From Ascaphus truei (Eukaryota > Chordata > Amphibia > Anura > Ascaphidae), in the NCBI GenBank assembly GCA_036426205.1, contig CM071568.1, positions 49,879,045 through 49,943,044 on the forward strand: 64,000 nt of DNA. Direction: 5' to 3'. Below the pieces are notes generated by a model. It did no database searches. It was not told the origin of the DNA and worked only from the letters and a program-made list of their open reading frames with translations. Below are positions 55,578 to 64,000 of the stretch, one piece after another. How positions within the stretch are numbered: the stretch's first letter is position 1; the number at the start of each line of letters is the position of its first letter. A program made the position numbers and the translations under genes.

Positions 55578-55870
55578 TTATAGGGTTGAAGGAGGGGATC
55601 TCGGGAGCTGAACTTTAATTTCGTTTAATTTAATACGTTAATTTCAGCTTTGGGGACCCCCCTCCTTCCAGAGATACAGCCACAACGGAAGACATCACAG
55701 CCTCCTATTGGCCCACGTGATGCGGGCCATTTAATCCGCCATTTTGTTAGGCCCACAAGCTCCCTGGCTGCAGAGTCACCGACACCCCCTACGGAGGTAA
55801 TTATCCCTGGCAGCAGGGGCTCCCTGAATCAGCTCTGGAGACCCCCTGCTTCAATCCTGTAATAGAAAAA
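55578..55870. mobile_element. Palindromic AGCAGGGGGTC MITE copy
   Basis: GAAGGAGGGGATCTCGGGAG and GGGGACCCCCCTCCTTCC on the left; GCAGCAGGGGCTCCCTGAA and CTCTGGAGACCCCCTGCTTC on the right; centre near 55735 (GCCATTTAATCCGCC). A small TTTAATTTCGTTTAATTTAA duplication sits in the left loop. Confidence 0.75.
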
Positions 55871-56188
55871 TACAAATTGTGCAGTGCTACAGGTTTTGCT
55901 GCTTGAAAGGAAAGACCTGTGACGTTTTGCAAACTCTTTGTACACCTATGTCACCTATAAATAACTCATGTCGATCCCCTTAAAAGCCATCTCACAACAA
56001 TGAAAATAATTTATATGTCAGTATTTTTTTTTTCCTGTAGAGAAATATTGCGGCAATAAATCTGAATTCACCTGCGCCTTCTGGTGTCATCAATAACTTC
56101 CCAAATAAAAGATGGGTACCTAATGAATCCTTTGAAAACAATAGGATTGATCATTTTATGTCAGACTTCCTTTTGTACAGCACTATTA

Positions 56189-56356
56189 GGCTGTGCTTAT
56201 AGTGACGGCGACGTGACGTCGCGGCAAAACAAATGCATTGCCGCCGTCGCGTGCGATTATAGTAAGCGCGGCGCGACGGATTGGTCGTGATCGCTGTAAG
56301 TCACCTGTATTTGATTTTCCAGCGACCGTCGCGTCGCCGGCACTATAAGCGTAGCT
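56189..56356. mobile_element. TTA-flanked MITE, 168 bp
   Basis: Ends GGCTGTGCTTATAGTGACGG and GGCACTATAAGCGTAGCT are inverted repeats; flanks are TTA at 56186-56188 and 56357-56359. CG-dinucleotide rich (GCGACGTGACGTCGCG near 56206). It lies just beyond the presumed 3' UTR of TMEM67. Confidence 0.85.
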
Positions 56357-56375
56357 TTAGGGTGAAAGTAAATTT

Positions 56376-56381
56376 TTTATT
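56376..56381 (-). terminator. Candidate poly(A) signal of TMEM67
   Basis: TTTATT on the plus strand is AATAAA on the minus strand, about 390 nt past the stop codon and the first canonical hexamer met. If used, the 3' UTR contains the CR1 tail at 56470-56535. Based on the hexamer alone. Confidence 0.3.
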
Positions 56382-56469
56382 GTGACACACTAATGTAAAA
56401 ATTGTGTGGCCAGCATTTTACTTGAGAATTTGATAGTCCTGACTCTTAATCTGTATCTGTTGTCCACAT

Positions 56470-56535
56470 TTAGCACAGGTTGAACTTGATGGACGTACGT
56501 CTTTTTTCAACCTCATCTACTATGTAACTATGTTT
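56470..56535 (+). mobile_element. CR1 3' tail fragment
   Basis: TTGAACTTGATGGACGTACG, TCTTTTTTCAACCTCATCTA and CTATGTAACTATGT match the terminal part of the minus-strand CR1 LINE ending at 33841. A dead-on-arrival 5'-truncated insertion. Confidence 0.85.
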
Positions 56536-56772
56536 ATCTCCCATAGAAAGAAAGTGACAGCAAACAATATGGAAAATATGGAAATTTGTTGTTGCACTTT
56601 TCAAAAACGTTATGAAATAAACAGCACCCTTATTGGGCCATAATACTTTAAATATGAACCTGTTGGAAATGTATATATAAATATTTGTAAAAAAATTCTG
56701 ATATGTTCATTATATTAACATTTACAAAACATTTCTAATGAACGCTGCCAGTAGAGATCTCCCTTTTTGGTT

Positions 56773-56853
56773 TTAAATCAGAAATCTTTCATCTATTAGA
56801 GTTTTTGATGCCAAATTCTTCTTCCCCATCGCACCACGAAGCAGCCTAAAAAA
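56773..56853 (-). CDS. TMEM67: TMEM67 (meckelin), last coding exon
   Basis: Encodes the C-terminal 26 residues, ending GKKNLASKTLIDERFLI then TAA at 56773-56775. Human meckelin, as I recall it, ends almost identically (KNLASKTL.D.RFLI). The minus-strand acceptor is TGTATTTAAG before TTTTTTAGG, phase 0, joining LTYLQQE from the previous exon to FFRLLRG. An alternative AG six bases downstream would drop two residues. Meckelin is a multi-pass membrane protein of the ciliary transition zone (MKS module), needed for cilium formation and gating; human mutations cause Meckel and Joubert syndromes. Confidence 0.93.
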   Translation of the reverse strand, partial: FFRLLRGAMGKKNLASKTLIDERFLI

Positions 56854-57067
56854 CTTAAATACAAATAAAAAATGAGGTTTAGAAAAAAAAAACACTTGAC
56901 GCACACAAAAATAGCTACATTTCATAAGGCAAAAAGTAAACAGAGCAGGCAAAATACGGAAAACGTCTGTTAAGCCAAAGAAATTACACACACTGATATA
57001 GAATTCCTTAAAACAAGTGAAAATATAAAGTAGGACGTTTTGGACCATCACCTTGAAATAATCATTA

Positions 57068-57399
57068 CAGGCATACCCCACATTAACGTACGCAATGGGA
57101 CCGGAGCATGTATGTAAAGCGAAAATGTACTTAAAGTGAAGCACTACCTTTTCTCCACTAATCGATGCATGTACTGTACTGCAATCATCATATACGTGCA
57201 TAACTGATGTAAATAAGGCATTTGTAACAGGCTCTATAGTCTCCCCGCTTGCGCACAGCTTCGGTACAGGTAGGGAGCCGGTATTGCTGTTCAGGACGTG
57301 CTGACTGGCGCATGCGTGAGCTGCCGTTTGCCTATTGAGCGAGATGTACTTACTCGCGAGTGTACTTAAAGTGAGTGTCCTTAAACCGGGGTATGCCTG
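57068..57399. mobile_element. TA-flanked MITE in last TMEM67 intron
   Basis: CAGGCATACCCCACATTAAC to GGGGTATGCCTG, inverted termini, flanked by TA on both sides (57066-57067, 57400-57401), the Tc1/mariner target. 332 bp, non-coding, with CGCATGCG and AAAATGTACTTAAAGTGA stretches. An (AT)n run lies at 57533-57566; the rest to 58240 shows no exon. Confidence 0.88.
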
Positions 57400-57530
57400 T
57401 ATATCACAAATCATTACACTCCCATTTTGTGAGGCTAGCACAAGGGAAGTCATTGAAGGAGCAGCCCCACTAGTATAGGGTTTCCCAAACAGGGGTCCAC
57501 ATGAGGTGTCTGTCCAAGGGGTTTGAGAAA

Positions 57531-57568
<38 letters not shown>

Positions 57569-58244
57569 TTTTTTTAAAGATGGCGGCTCCCATGCAGTAT
57601 AGAAGACAGTATAGTGGGGTGCTGTGCCTGTGTGGGGACTGCACACTTAGTAAGACCCCAAATTGCATCTTAGCACGGGTGGTATAGTGGTCCATTGCAG
57701 TAGCAGCTTTCAGAGTCGCTCCCCACAATATTTTGCATCCTCAGCGGAAAGGCATTGTGGGACGTGACTTTTTAAGTTCCCACACTGATTGATAGCTCTA
57801 CCACCCACGCTGTCTGTACACCCGGAGGTGACGTTTGGAGCCTTATTAAGGGTGTTCCTCCCACGAACTCAGGACACTATACTGCCTGGGAGCAGTCAAA
57901 CTGTTTTGTTAACAATAATCTGATGAATAGGCAATGAGTGATTAATTAGGGGTTCGCAAAACAAATATTTTCTAGCAGATCTGGTATAAATAAGCCTAGT
58001 TTAAAGCAGCCATCTAAATTACTACCATAACAAAAATAAATATATTTATACTATAGCAAAGTCAATTTGCTGCTGTTTATAACAACTCCATCCTTTTTAA
58101 ATTCTGTAGTTGAGTTCTGCTGCCATTTACACTCAATAAGACCAAGGTGCCATGGTAACAACTGATTGCAATAAAATAATCAAAAGGTGAAAACGTTAAA
58201 CAAATTATACCAGCACAACATGAACTTTAAGATTATGTTATGAC

Positions 58245-58600
58245 TTCATTTTTGGGAGGGAGGGGAAGGAAAAGGGAGGGGGAAGGTAACGGGGAGGGGG
58301 AAGGTAAGAGGGGGAAGGTGGTATGAAGAGTGTGGTGGGGGTGAGGTAGGGGCAGGGGGAGTTGCGAAAGGGGGAGTTATGGTGAGGGTGAGGTAGGGGG
58401 AGGAGAGGGTGAGGTAGGGGGAGGAGAGTGTGAGATAAGGGGAAGAGAAGGTGAGGTAGGGGGAGGAGACAGTGAGGTGGAGGAGAGTGTGAGGGAGGGG
58501 GAGGAGTGTGAGGTAGGGGGAGGTAAGGGGAGGAGAAGGTGAGGTAGGGGGAGGAGACAGTGAGGTGGAGGAGAGTGTGAGATAGGAGAAGGAGAGCGAT
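58245..58600 (+). repeat. Purine-rich minisatellite (GGTGAGGTAGGGGGAGGAGA)
   Basis: About 15 degenerate units of 20-30 bp, almost pure A/G on the plus strand with regular T. Lies in the last intron of TMEM67 on the antisense strand. Minus-strand Pro/Ser-rich frames are by-products. Confidence 0.92.
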
Positions 58601-59044
58601 GGGTAGCTCATTTGAGAAACTACAAGTACAAAGACCTATTTTATGTGGTGCTGTTTCCCTCTTATGGTTCTTACAATTAGCAATGGGATGAGGAACGCAC
58701 ACTGACAAAGTCAGTTACGGTGTGTGCCAAAATCCTTTTAAAATGTATGACAGAGCTCTTCATCTGGCGGCCTGCTGGCCCAATGCAGCCTACGAAGGGC
58801 CTTTGAGAGACTGCTTTTAATTTCATTGTAGTTGGCCAAGTAGCGAAGTGAATTGATGTTCACACTTAAACTCACTTGTAAGTAAAGGAACTTGTTTTTA
58901 TTGAACACAGACGTCGAACGTGATTGTATCCTGCAACTCTGAAATGGCGGAGGTCGGCAAATCAAGTAAAGTAATATTGCGCTATGATTGGCTCATGTCT
59001 ATCTTGTTGTGGTAGTAAATAAAAGCATAGAATCAACCACTCAA

Positions 59045-59860
59045 TTTAAAGCAGCACTCCTGGTTAGATTTTTTTAAAAGAAGGATTGAAGCAGGGGGAC
59101 TCGAGCTTAACCACACTCATTTCAGCCCCGGGGACACCCTGCTTCCCGAGATACCTACCTGCGTATGGGGTGCCAGTAGCCTCTGCGGCTGGGCTTGGTG
59201 GGGCAATCGAAATGGAGGTTTGAAAGCCTGCGTTATGTGGGCCAATAAGAAGCCATGACGTCATCCCTTGCGGCTTCCTACTGGTCTGTGTGACCAGAAC
59301 ATTTAAACCCGTGGAGCTGCTACCGGCACCCTTCTACGCAGGTAAGTATCTCTGGGAGCAGCGGGGCCCCTTCTACGCAGGTAAGTATCTCTGGGAGCAG
59401 CGGGTCCCCTTGTACGCAGGTAAGTATCTCTGGGAGCAGCGGGTCCCCTTGTACGCAGGTAAGTATCTCTGGGAGCAGCGGGTCCCCTTGTACGCAGGTA
59501 AGTATCTCTGGGAGCAGCGGGTCCCCTTGTACGCAGGTAAGTATCTCTGGGAGCAGCGGGTCCCTTTACAGCAGGTAAGTATCTCTGGGAGCAGCGGGCC
59601 CCCTTCTACGCAGGTAAGTATCTCTGGGAGCAGTGGGTCCCCTTCTACGCAGGTAAGTATCTCTGGGAGCAGCGGGTCCCCTTGTACGCAGGTAAGTATC
59701 TCTGGGAGCAGCGGGTCCCCTTGTACGCAGGTAAGTATCTCTGGGAGCAGCGGGTCCCCGGAGTTGAAATGAATGGGATTCAGCTCCGGAGATTCCCTGT
59801 TTCCTACCTAAGGAAGAGTATATGGTCCTTTAATAGCCGTGAACAATGTTTGGTTGATAC
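59045..59860. mobile_element. Palindromic MITE containing an expanded array
   Basis: Starts TTTAAAGCAGCACTCCTGG, left arms AAGCAGGGGGACTCGAGCTT and CCCGGGGACACCCTGCTTCC, right arm GGGTCCCCGGAGTTGAAATG with AGCTCCGGAGATTCC. The right half contains the 39-bp tandem array (59332-59762), which was expanded from the MITE's own sequence. Within the last intron of TMEM67. Confidence 0.8.
59332..59762 (+). repeat. 39-bp tandem array, 11 units, with splice-donor motif
   Basis: Units CAGGTAAGTATCTCTGGGAG with CAGCGGGTCCCC and TTGTACG. GTAAGT starts at 59342, 59381, 59420, 59459, 59498, 59537, 59575, 59614, 59653, 59692 and 59731. Period 39 bp (13 codons) keeps a frame open over 160 codons (YAGKYLWEQR repeats), a by-product rather than a gene. 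Units are nearly identical, suggesting recent expansion. Confidence 0.95.
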
Positions 59861-60167
59861 AAATACCAACATGTATAGTAGTAGTAAGATGTCTACATAT
59901 AGAAAACTAAATTCAACCCAATTGTATCAAGGTTTTATTGTTTGGAAAATTAATATTCCCTGATTTTTGGTGTTCCCGTTTTAACAACTAAAAACTGAAA
60001 ACACAGAACCCTAAGCAAACATTAAATATACCCCTGCCCATGACATCCGCCATTTCGCCAGCCTTATTACCTCCTCTCACTCCCACATACAAGACTTCTC
60101 CCGTCCTGCTCCCTCTCTGGAATTCCCTACCATGAGCCATCAGACTTTCCCCAGAGTCTGAGTCTAA

Positions 60168-60542
60168 GGCCTAGGACATAGTGCAATCAGCATCGCTGAG
60201 GCGGGCTGAGCCGCGCTGAACAGATGCACAAAGCCCCTGCATCTGTAATCAGCACGGCTATAGTTTCTCCCTCCGCATGCGCGCTGATGCGTGCGGAGGC
60301 TGAGAAACTTCCCCGAGACAGGCGGTTTTGAAATTTGCCGCACGGGGAAGCAGAGGAGCGGTCACGTGACCGCTCCCATCCAATGGTAGCGGGGGACTAG
60401 CCCCGCCTCCTGCTCCACCTCCTGGCACGCCCCCGCCCGCCCCTTGAGCGCGCTCACTGCCTCGCCTGCAAGGACAGGAAAAGCCCCATTTTCAGCAGGC
60501 GAGGCAGAGCAGGAGCGCGCTGAGCACACTATGTCCCAGGCC
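60168..60542. mobile_element. TAA-flanked MITE, 375 bp
   Basis: GGCCTAGGACATAGTGC to GCACACTATGTCCCAGGCC (reading GAGCACACTATGTCCCAGG on the plus strand), near-perfect inverted ends; TAA at 60165-60167 and 60543-60545. Contains GGTCACGTGACC and GC-rich arms. Located in the last TMEM67 intron. Confidence 0.9.
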
Positions 60543-60710
60543 TAAGCTCTCACAAGCAGGGCCCTCGTTACCTTCTATATCAGTTTTTGCTTGTTTGGCC
60601 TTATTTGAATATCATTTTGTTTATGTAATAAACATAACTCTGCACCCCCCATCGTACCGTGCTGCGTTATATGTTGGTGCTTTACAAATAAACAATAATT
60701 ACTAATATAT

Positions 60711-61045
60711 ACTGCTGCGGCCAAGTTTATTCGAGCATTTGCCCGTTCTTGGCCGCAGCAGTAGCCTGGCGCGCGCCCGAGAGTGACGGGCGCGCGCCGA
60801 AGCAGCGGAAGAGCGCCCTCCGATCGGGGCGCTCTCCCTACCGCTGCCGGGTCCGCCGGGTCCCCCGGAACCCCCTGCCGCCGTCCCGCGATCGCGGGAC
60901 ACCAGGGCTCCCTCGGGGAGCCCCTGGACGCGCGTGCAGGGGGCGCACGCTCCCGAAGACGCGTGACCGAGGGGCGGCCACTAGCAAGCCGGGAAATCTC
61001 CCGGCTTGCGGATCTGGCCGCAGTGTGATAAAGTGTGTCGGTAGT
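60711..61045. mobile_element. GC-rich fold-back element
   Basis: Opens with a perfect hairpin CTGCTGCGGCCAAG / CTTGGCCGCAGCAG (60711-60764) and continues with paired GCGCGCGCC, CGATCGCGGG and CCGGGAAATCTCCCGG blocks; ends TAAAGTGTGTCGG. Terminal text relates it to the MITE at 34329-34719. Very CpG-dense compared with the surrounding intron. Confidence 0.65.
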
Positions 61046-61163
61046 GTACACACAGAAAACAGAAAGCTATAAAAATGTAAACCCATATTTTTTTATAACA
61101 GGTGAACATTTGCAATGCTTATTGTCATGTATACAAAAGTCAGCAAGAATCAAACCAACTTAC

Positions 61164-61306
61164 CTCTTGTTGCAGGTAAGTGAGAATTGCAGCCAAGACA
61201 AAGTTTTGGGAAGTGATATCGACAATAGAGAAAAACAATGTATCGAAGATGAGAAGTGTATACTCATTACCGTAGAAAAGAACATCGCTGAAAGAATGGG
61301 TTTCAT
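61164..61306 (-). CDS. TMEM67: TMEM67 (meckelin), penultimate coding exon
   Basis: 143 bp. Acceptor TTTCCCTCAG before ATGAAACC, donor CAACAAGAG before GTAAGT. Phase 1 start: a G from the previous exon plus AT makes Asp, giving FYN-DETHSFSDVLFYGNE, matching human FYNDEGYSF.SVLYYGNE. It encodes the hydrophobic stretch TLLIFDTLFFSIVDITSQ and ends FVLAAILTYLQQE, phase 0. The hydrophobic segment is probably the last membrane helix; the tail after it is cytosolic in the known topology. Confidence 0.95.
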
Positions 61307-62216
61307 CTGAGGGAAAGGAAAACAGTTTGTCAACTAGGTCCTTCATCACAATGCCTAAATCGGGAATGTTCTGACAGCCAAATCAATGGCATCCTTATGT
61401 GTGGGTACCCTGTAAATGCACCAAAAAATGGCGGTCCAGCAGCAGAAGCAGAAAGTACACAGGGAGACTAGAAAATACATCTGAGAGAAACTGAGAAAAT
61501 GATACAGAAGAGTCAGAGAAATTAGGGTAAAAAAAAGTAACAAAACCAAGCTGTAGTGTAATATCTTGTTCATGGCGAGGTAGCGTTTTGATTAAACATT
61601 TGCAAGATGACATCAGTGACTTCAACATTCATGCCTAGATGAGCCACCTGTGCTGAGGCTGGGATATCCTTAAAACCTGACCTGTTTGGGGGGGATGGGG
61701 GAGGGGGTGCATGAGGACTGGGGTTGAGCTCCCCTGATCTAGTGCTGCTAAATGTTTCTGACCACAGCCTGGAGGGGGCACTGTAGCTTTAAAGAACCTG
61801 GTTTAGGCAGCCAAAAACCATAGCAGCATACAATGACATATCATACACAATATGAAGGATTCTGCCGAACACCGGCACATTCCCATTGAACTCTGTAATC
61901 TCCATGCTACAGTAATGGTAAACAAAAATGGCAGCAGATTTACTAGTGAACAAATCCCACTGAACGCAATGTTATTTCTTTTTCTTTGATAAATCTGGTG
62001 TTATTTTCAAATTTAGAACAAACTTTATACAAACTTGCCAGGTTTTCAAACATGAGAATCCCATGTTTCTTCGCAATGGTACACAAACACACAAGCGCAC
62101 ACAATACATGAATAAATCATAGGAAGAACAGTTTATTAATGTTTTATAATCAATGTTTAACCTTTGTTGGCTGCACCATCTTATAGATATACCAAAAATA
62201 TGGGATCATTGGTCTA

Positions 62217-62408
<192 letters not shown>

Positions 62409-62868
62409 CTAAAACACAAAAAAATGGTAACCTGGGAACCCGATATCGGTAGTGTATTCCTTACATATTGAAATCAGAGACCTTTCCCCCAGTTCGTCAT
62501 GAAAGAGTAGCCTGAAACCAAACAATCTAACATTTGTGGGAATAGAGGAGACTATAAGAGGTCCACACAGTCCACATTAAAACTACATAAAGCTATCTGT
62601 GCTAAGCATAGTACTTTGATTAAAAGCACATACGACCTTTGTATTCCTGGTTGTAGCAGACAGCCCTATATAACCTACTTTTTTCTCTCTTTTCTTAATA
62701 AGATATCTTGGGGTTGTAGTACAGTAAAAGCACAAAGTCACATATTTTTGTAATGCTTGATAGTTCTACGTGTGGATCAGAATAAAAGGAATAGCAAACA
62801 AGAAAAACACGAGAAAGGACAAAGGTTTTTTTTCCTAAGCATTGCACCAGTGTACACTTTCCCTGTTA

Positions 62869-63066
<198 letters not shown>

Positions 63067-63137
63067 TTAAAAGGATCGTAAGATGCTGTGTGTGATGTGT
63101 GGCTGTGTGTGTTTGTGGTGCAAAATGGTTTGTTAAT

Positions 63138-63162
63138 GTGTGTGTGTGTGTGTGTGTGTGGT

Positions 63163-63208
<46 letters not shown>
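63138..63208. repeat. (GT)n microsatellite
   Basis: About 70 bp of GT with one GTGGTGGTG interruption, bordering the 408-bp tandem repeat. Confidence 0.95.
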
Positions 63209-63210
<2 letters not shown>

Positions 63211-64000
63211 TGTCACTTTTTTTTCTCACCATAACTTAACTAAGTATGGTAAAACCTATCCATTGCTTAATTTTTGCAAAGCCAGTATAACCAACCCCAC
63301 ACTGAGGAGACCCATTAAGGTCGAAACAGTCTGTCTGTGGGTGGGTTTGCTGGCTATGCATCTTAACCCTGGCTAACCCTGGCTGTGCTCAAGCTGTGAC
63401 CATGCAGCAAGCTTAAGCCTATAGGGAACCATGTTTATGGTTTTTAAGCAAAAGGTGTCACTGTATGCTCATTTGCATGTCATTTCCCAGAATCCCTTGC
63501 TACAGTGGAAGTGCTGTGTGCTGGGTGATAATGGCGGGGTTGCAGACCTGTCTAAGACATGCAAATGAGCATACAGTAATATTTCCATTTGCTATATGCT
63601 TTGCTGTGAAGGGTTTTTGTCACTTTTTTTGCCCACCATAACTTAACCAAGTATGGTAAAACCTATCCCTTGCTTCATTTCTGCATAGCCAGTATAATTA
63701 ACCCCACACTGAGGATACCCATTAAGGTTGAAACAGTCTGTCTGTGGGTGGGTTTGCTGGCTATGCATCTTAGCCCTGGCTGTGCTCAAAGCTGTGACCA
63801 TGCAGCAAGCTTAAGCCTATAGGGAACCATGTTAATTGTTTGAAGCAAAGGTGGCACGTGTGCTTCATTTGCATGTTATTCCCAGAATCCCTTGCTGCAG
63901 TGGAAGTGCTGTGTGCTGGGTGATAATGGTGAAAAGCGGGGTTGCAGACCTGTCTAAGACATGCAAATGAGCATACAGTAATATTTCCATTTGCTATACA
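63211..64000. repeat. 408-bp tandem repeat, about two units
   Basis: TGTCACTTTTTTTCTCACCA starts unit 1 at 63211 and TGTCACTTTTTTTGCCCACC starts unit 2 at 63619. Shared landmarks are GAAACAGTCTGTCTGTGGG, CATGCAGCAAGCTTAAGCC, TCCCAGAATCCCTTGCT and a palindromic pair TGCTCATTTGCATG / CATGCAAATGAGCA. Unit 2 runs off the window end. Located in a TMEM67 intron. Contains octamer-like ATGCAAAT. Confidence 0.9.

Noticed and set aside
56854..57453. Upstream part of the 226-codon minus-strand frame as coding sequence
   Set aside because: Only the last 26 codons match meckelin; a splice acceptor lies at 56854-56855, and the upstream part overlaps a TA-flanked MITE.
59332..59762. CRISPR-like regular repeat array
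   Set aside because: Units are contiguous with no unique spacers, and the genome is eukaryotic.
59290..59772. 160-codon frame with YAGKYLWEQR repeats
   Set aside because: The 39-bp unit is a multiple of three, so the frame stays open by chance; the unit derives from a non-coding MITE.

Overview
The window looks like a stretch of a large, repeat-rich vertebrate genome, most likely an anuran amphibian. The evidence is spliced exons of a vertebrate ciliary gene, a CR1-type LINE with an ACTATGTAAC-type 3' end, Gypsy chromovirus and Gmr1-like LTR elements, Penelope-like, Tc1, hAT and many TAA/TTA-flanked (PIF/Harbinger-type) MITEs. There are no bacterial-style genes, operons, rRNA genes or CRISPR arrays. 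The species call is inference.

The only host gene I can support is TMEM67 (meckelin, a ciliary transition-zone membrane protein). Its last four coding exons lie on the minus strand at 62887-62991, 62306-62408, 61164-61306 and 56773-56853, with consistent splice sites and phases. The window therefore holds the 3' end of TMEM67 (56.4-64 kb) and about 56 kb of downstream intergenic DNA made almost wholly of transposable elements and satellites.

Layout. 0.7-2.8 kb: a Tc1 relic split by a 1349-bp solo LTR. 3.4-5.5 kb: a Penelope-like endonuclease fragment and an old LTR. 6.2-13.3 kb: one repeat whose interior is a 4.6-kb G-rich minisatellite plus two further tandem arrays. 13.4-16 kb: a 59-bp perfect inverted repeat and the 3' end of a Gypsy chromovirus. 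18.5-28.1 kb: a Gypsy element with both LTRs, carrying a second LTR element (Gmr1-like, SCAN-related capsid) in the opposite orientation. 28.3-38.3 kb: a nested stack of MITEs inside an older repeat; it contains a 2.28-kb tandem duplication whose second copy has many single-base deletions, and a CR1 LINE with an 18-N gap. 38.5-40.2 kb: a SINE-like repeat split by a MITE and a solo LTR. 41.4-46.3 kb: a minus-strand Tc1, two RTE-like LINE pieces and inverted tRNA-headed SINE-like copies. 46.5-48.7 kb: TG and CT minisatellites, the latter split by a solo LTR. 49.6-56.5 kb: LINE tails and MITEs. 56.4-64 kb: the TMEM67 3' end with intronic MITEs, a splice-donor-containing 39-bp array and a 408-bp tandem repeat.

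All transposon genes here are broken by deletions, frameshifts or stops, so none is expected to be active. The repeats record the order of insertion: Tc1 before solo LTR, SINE-like repeat before MITE and LTR, outer Gypsy before the Gmr1-like element, CR1 before its MITE insertions. The tandem duplication may be an assembly artefact.
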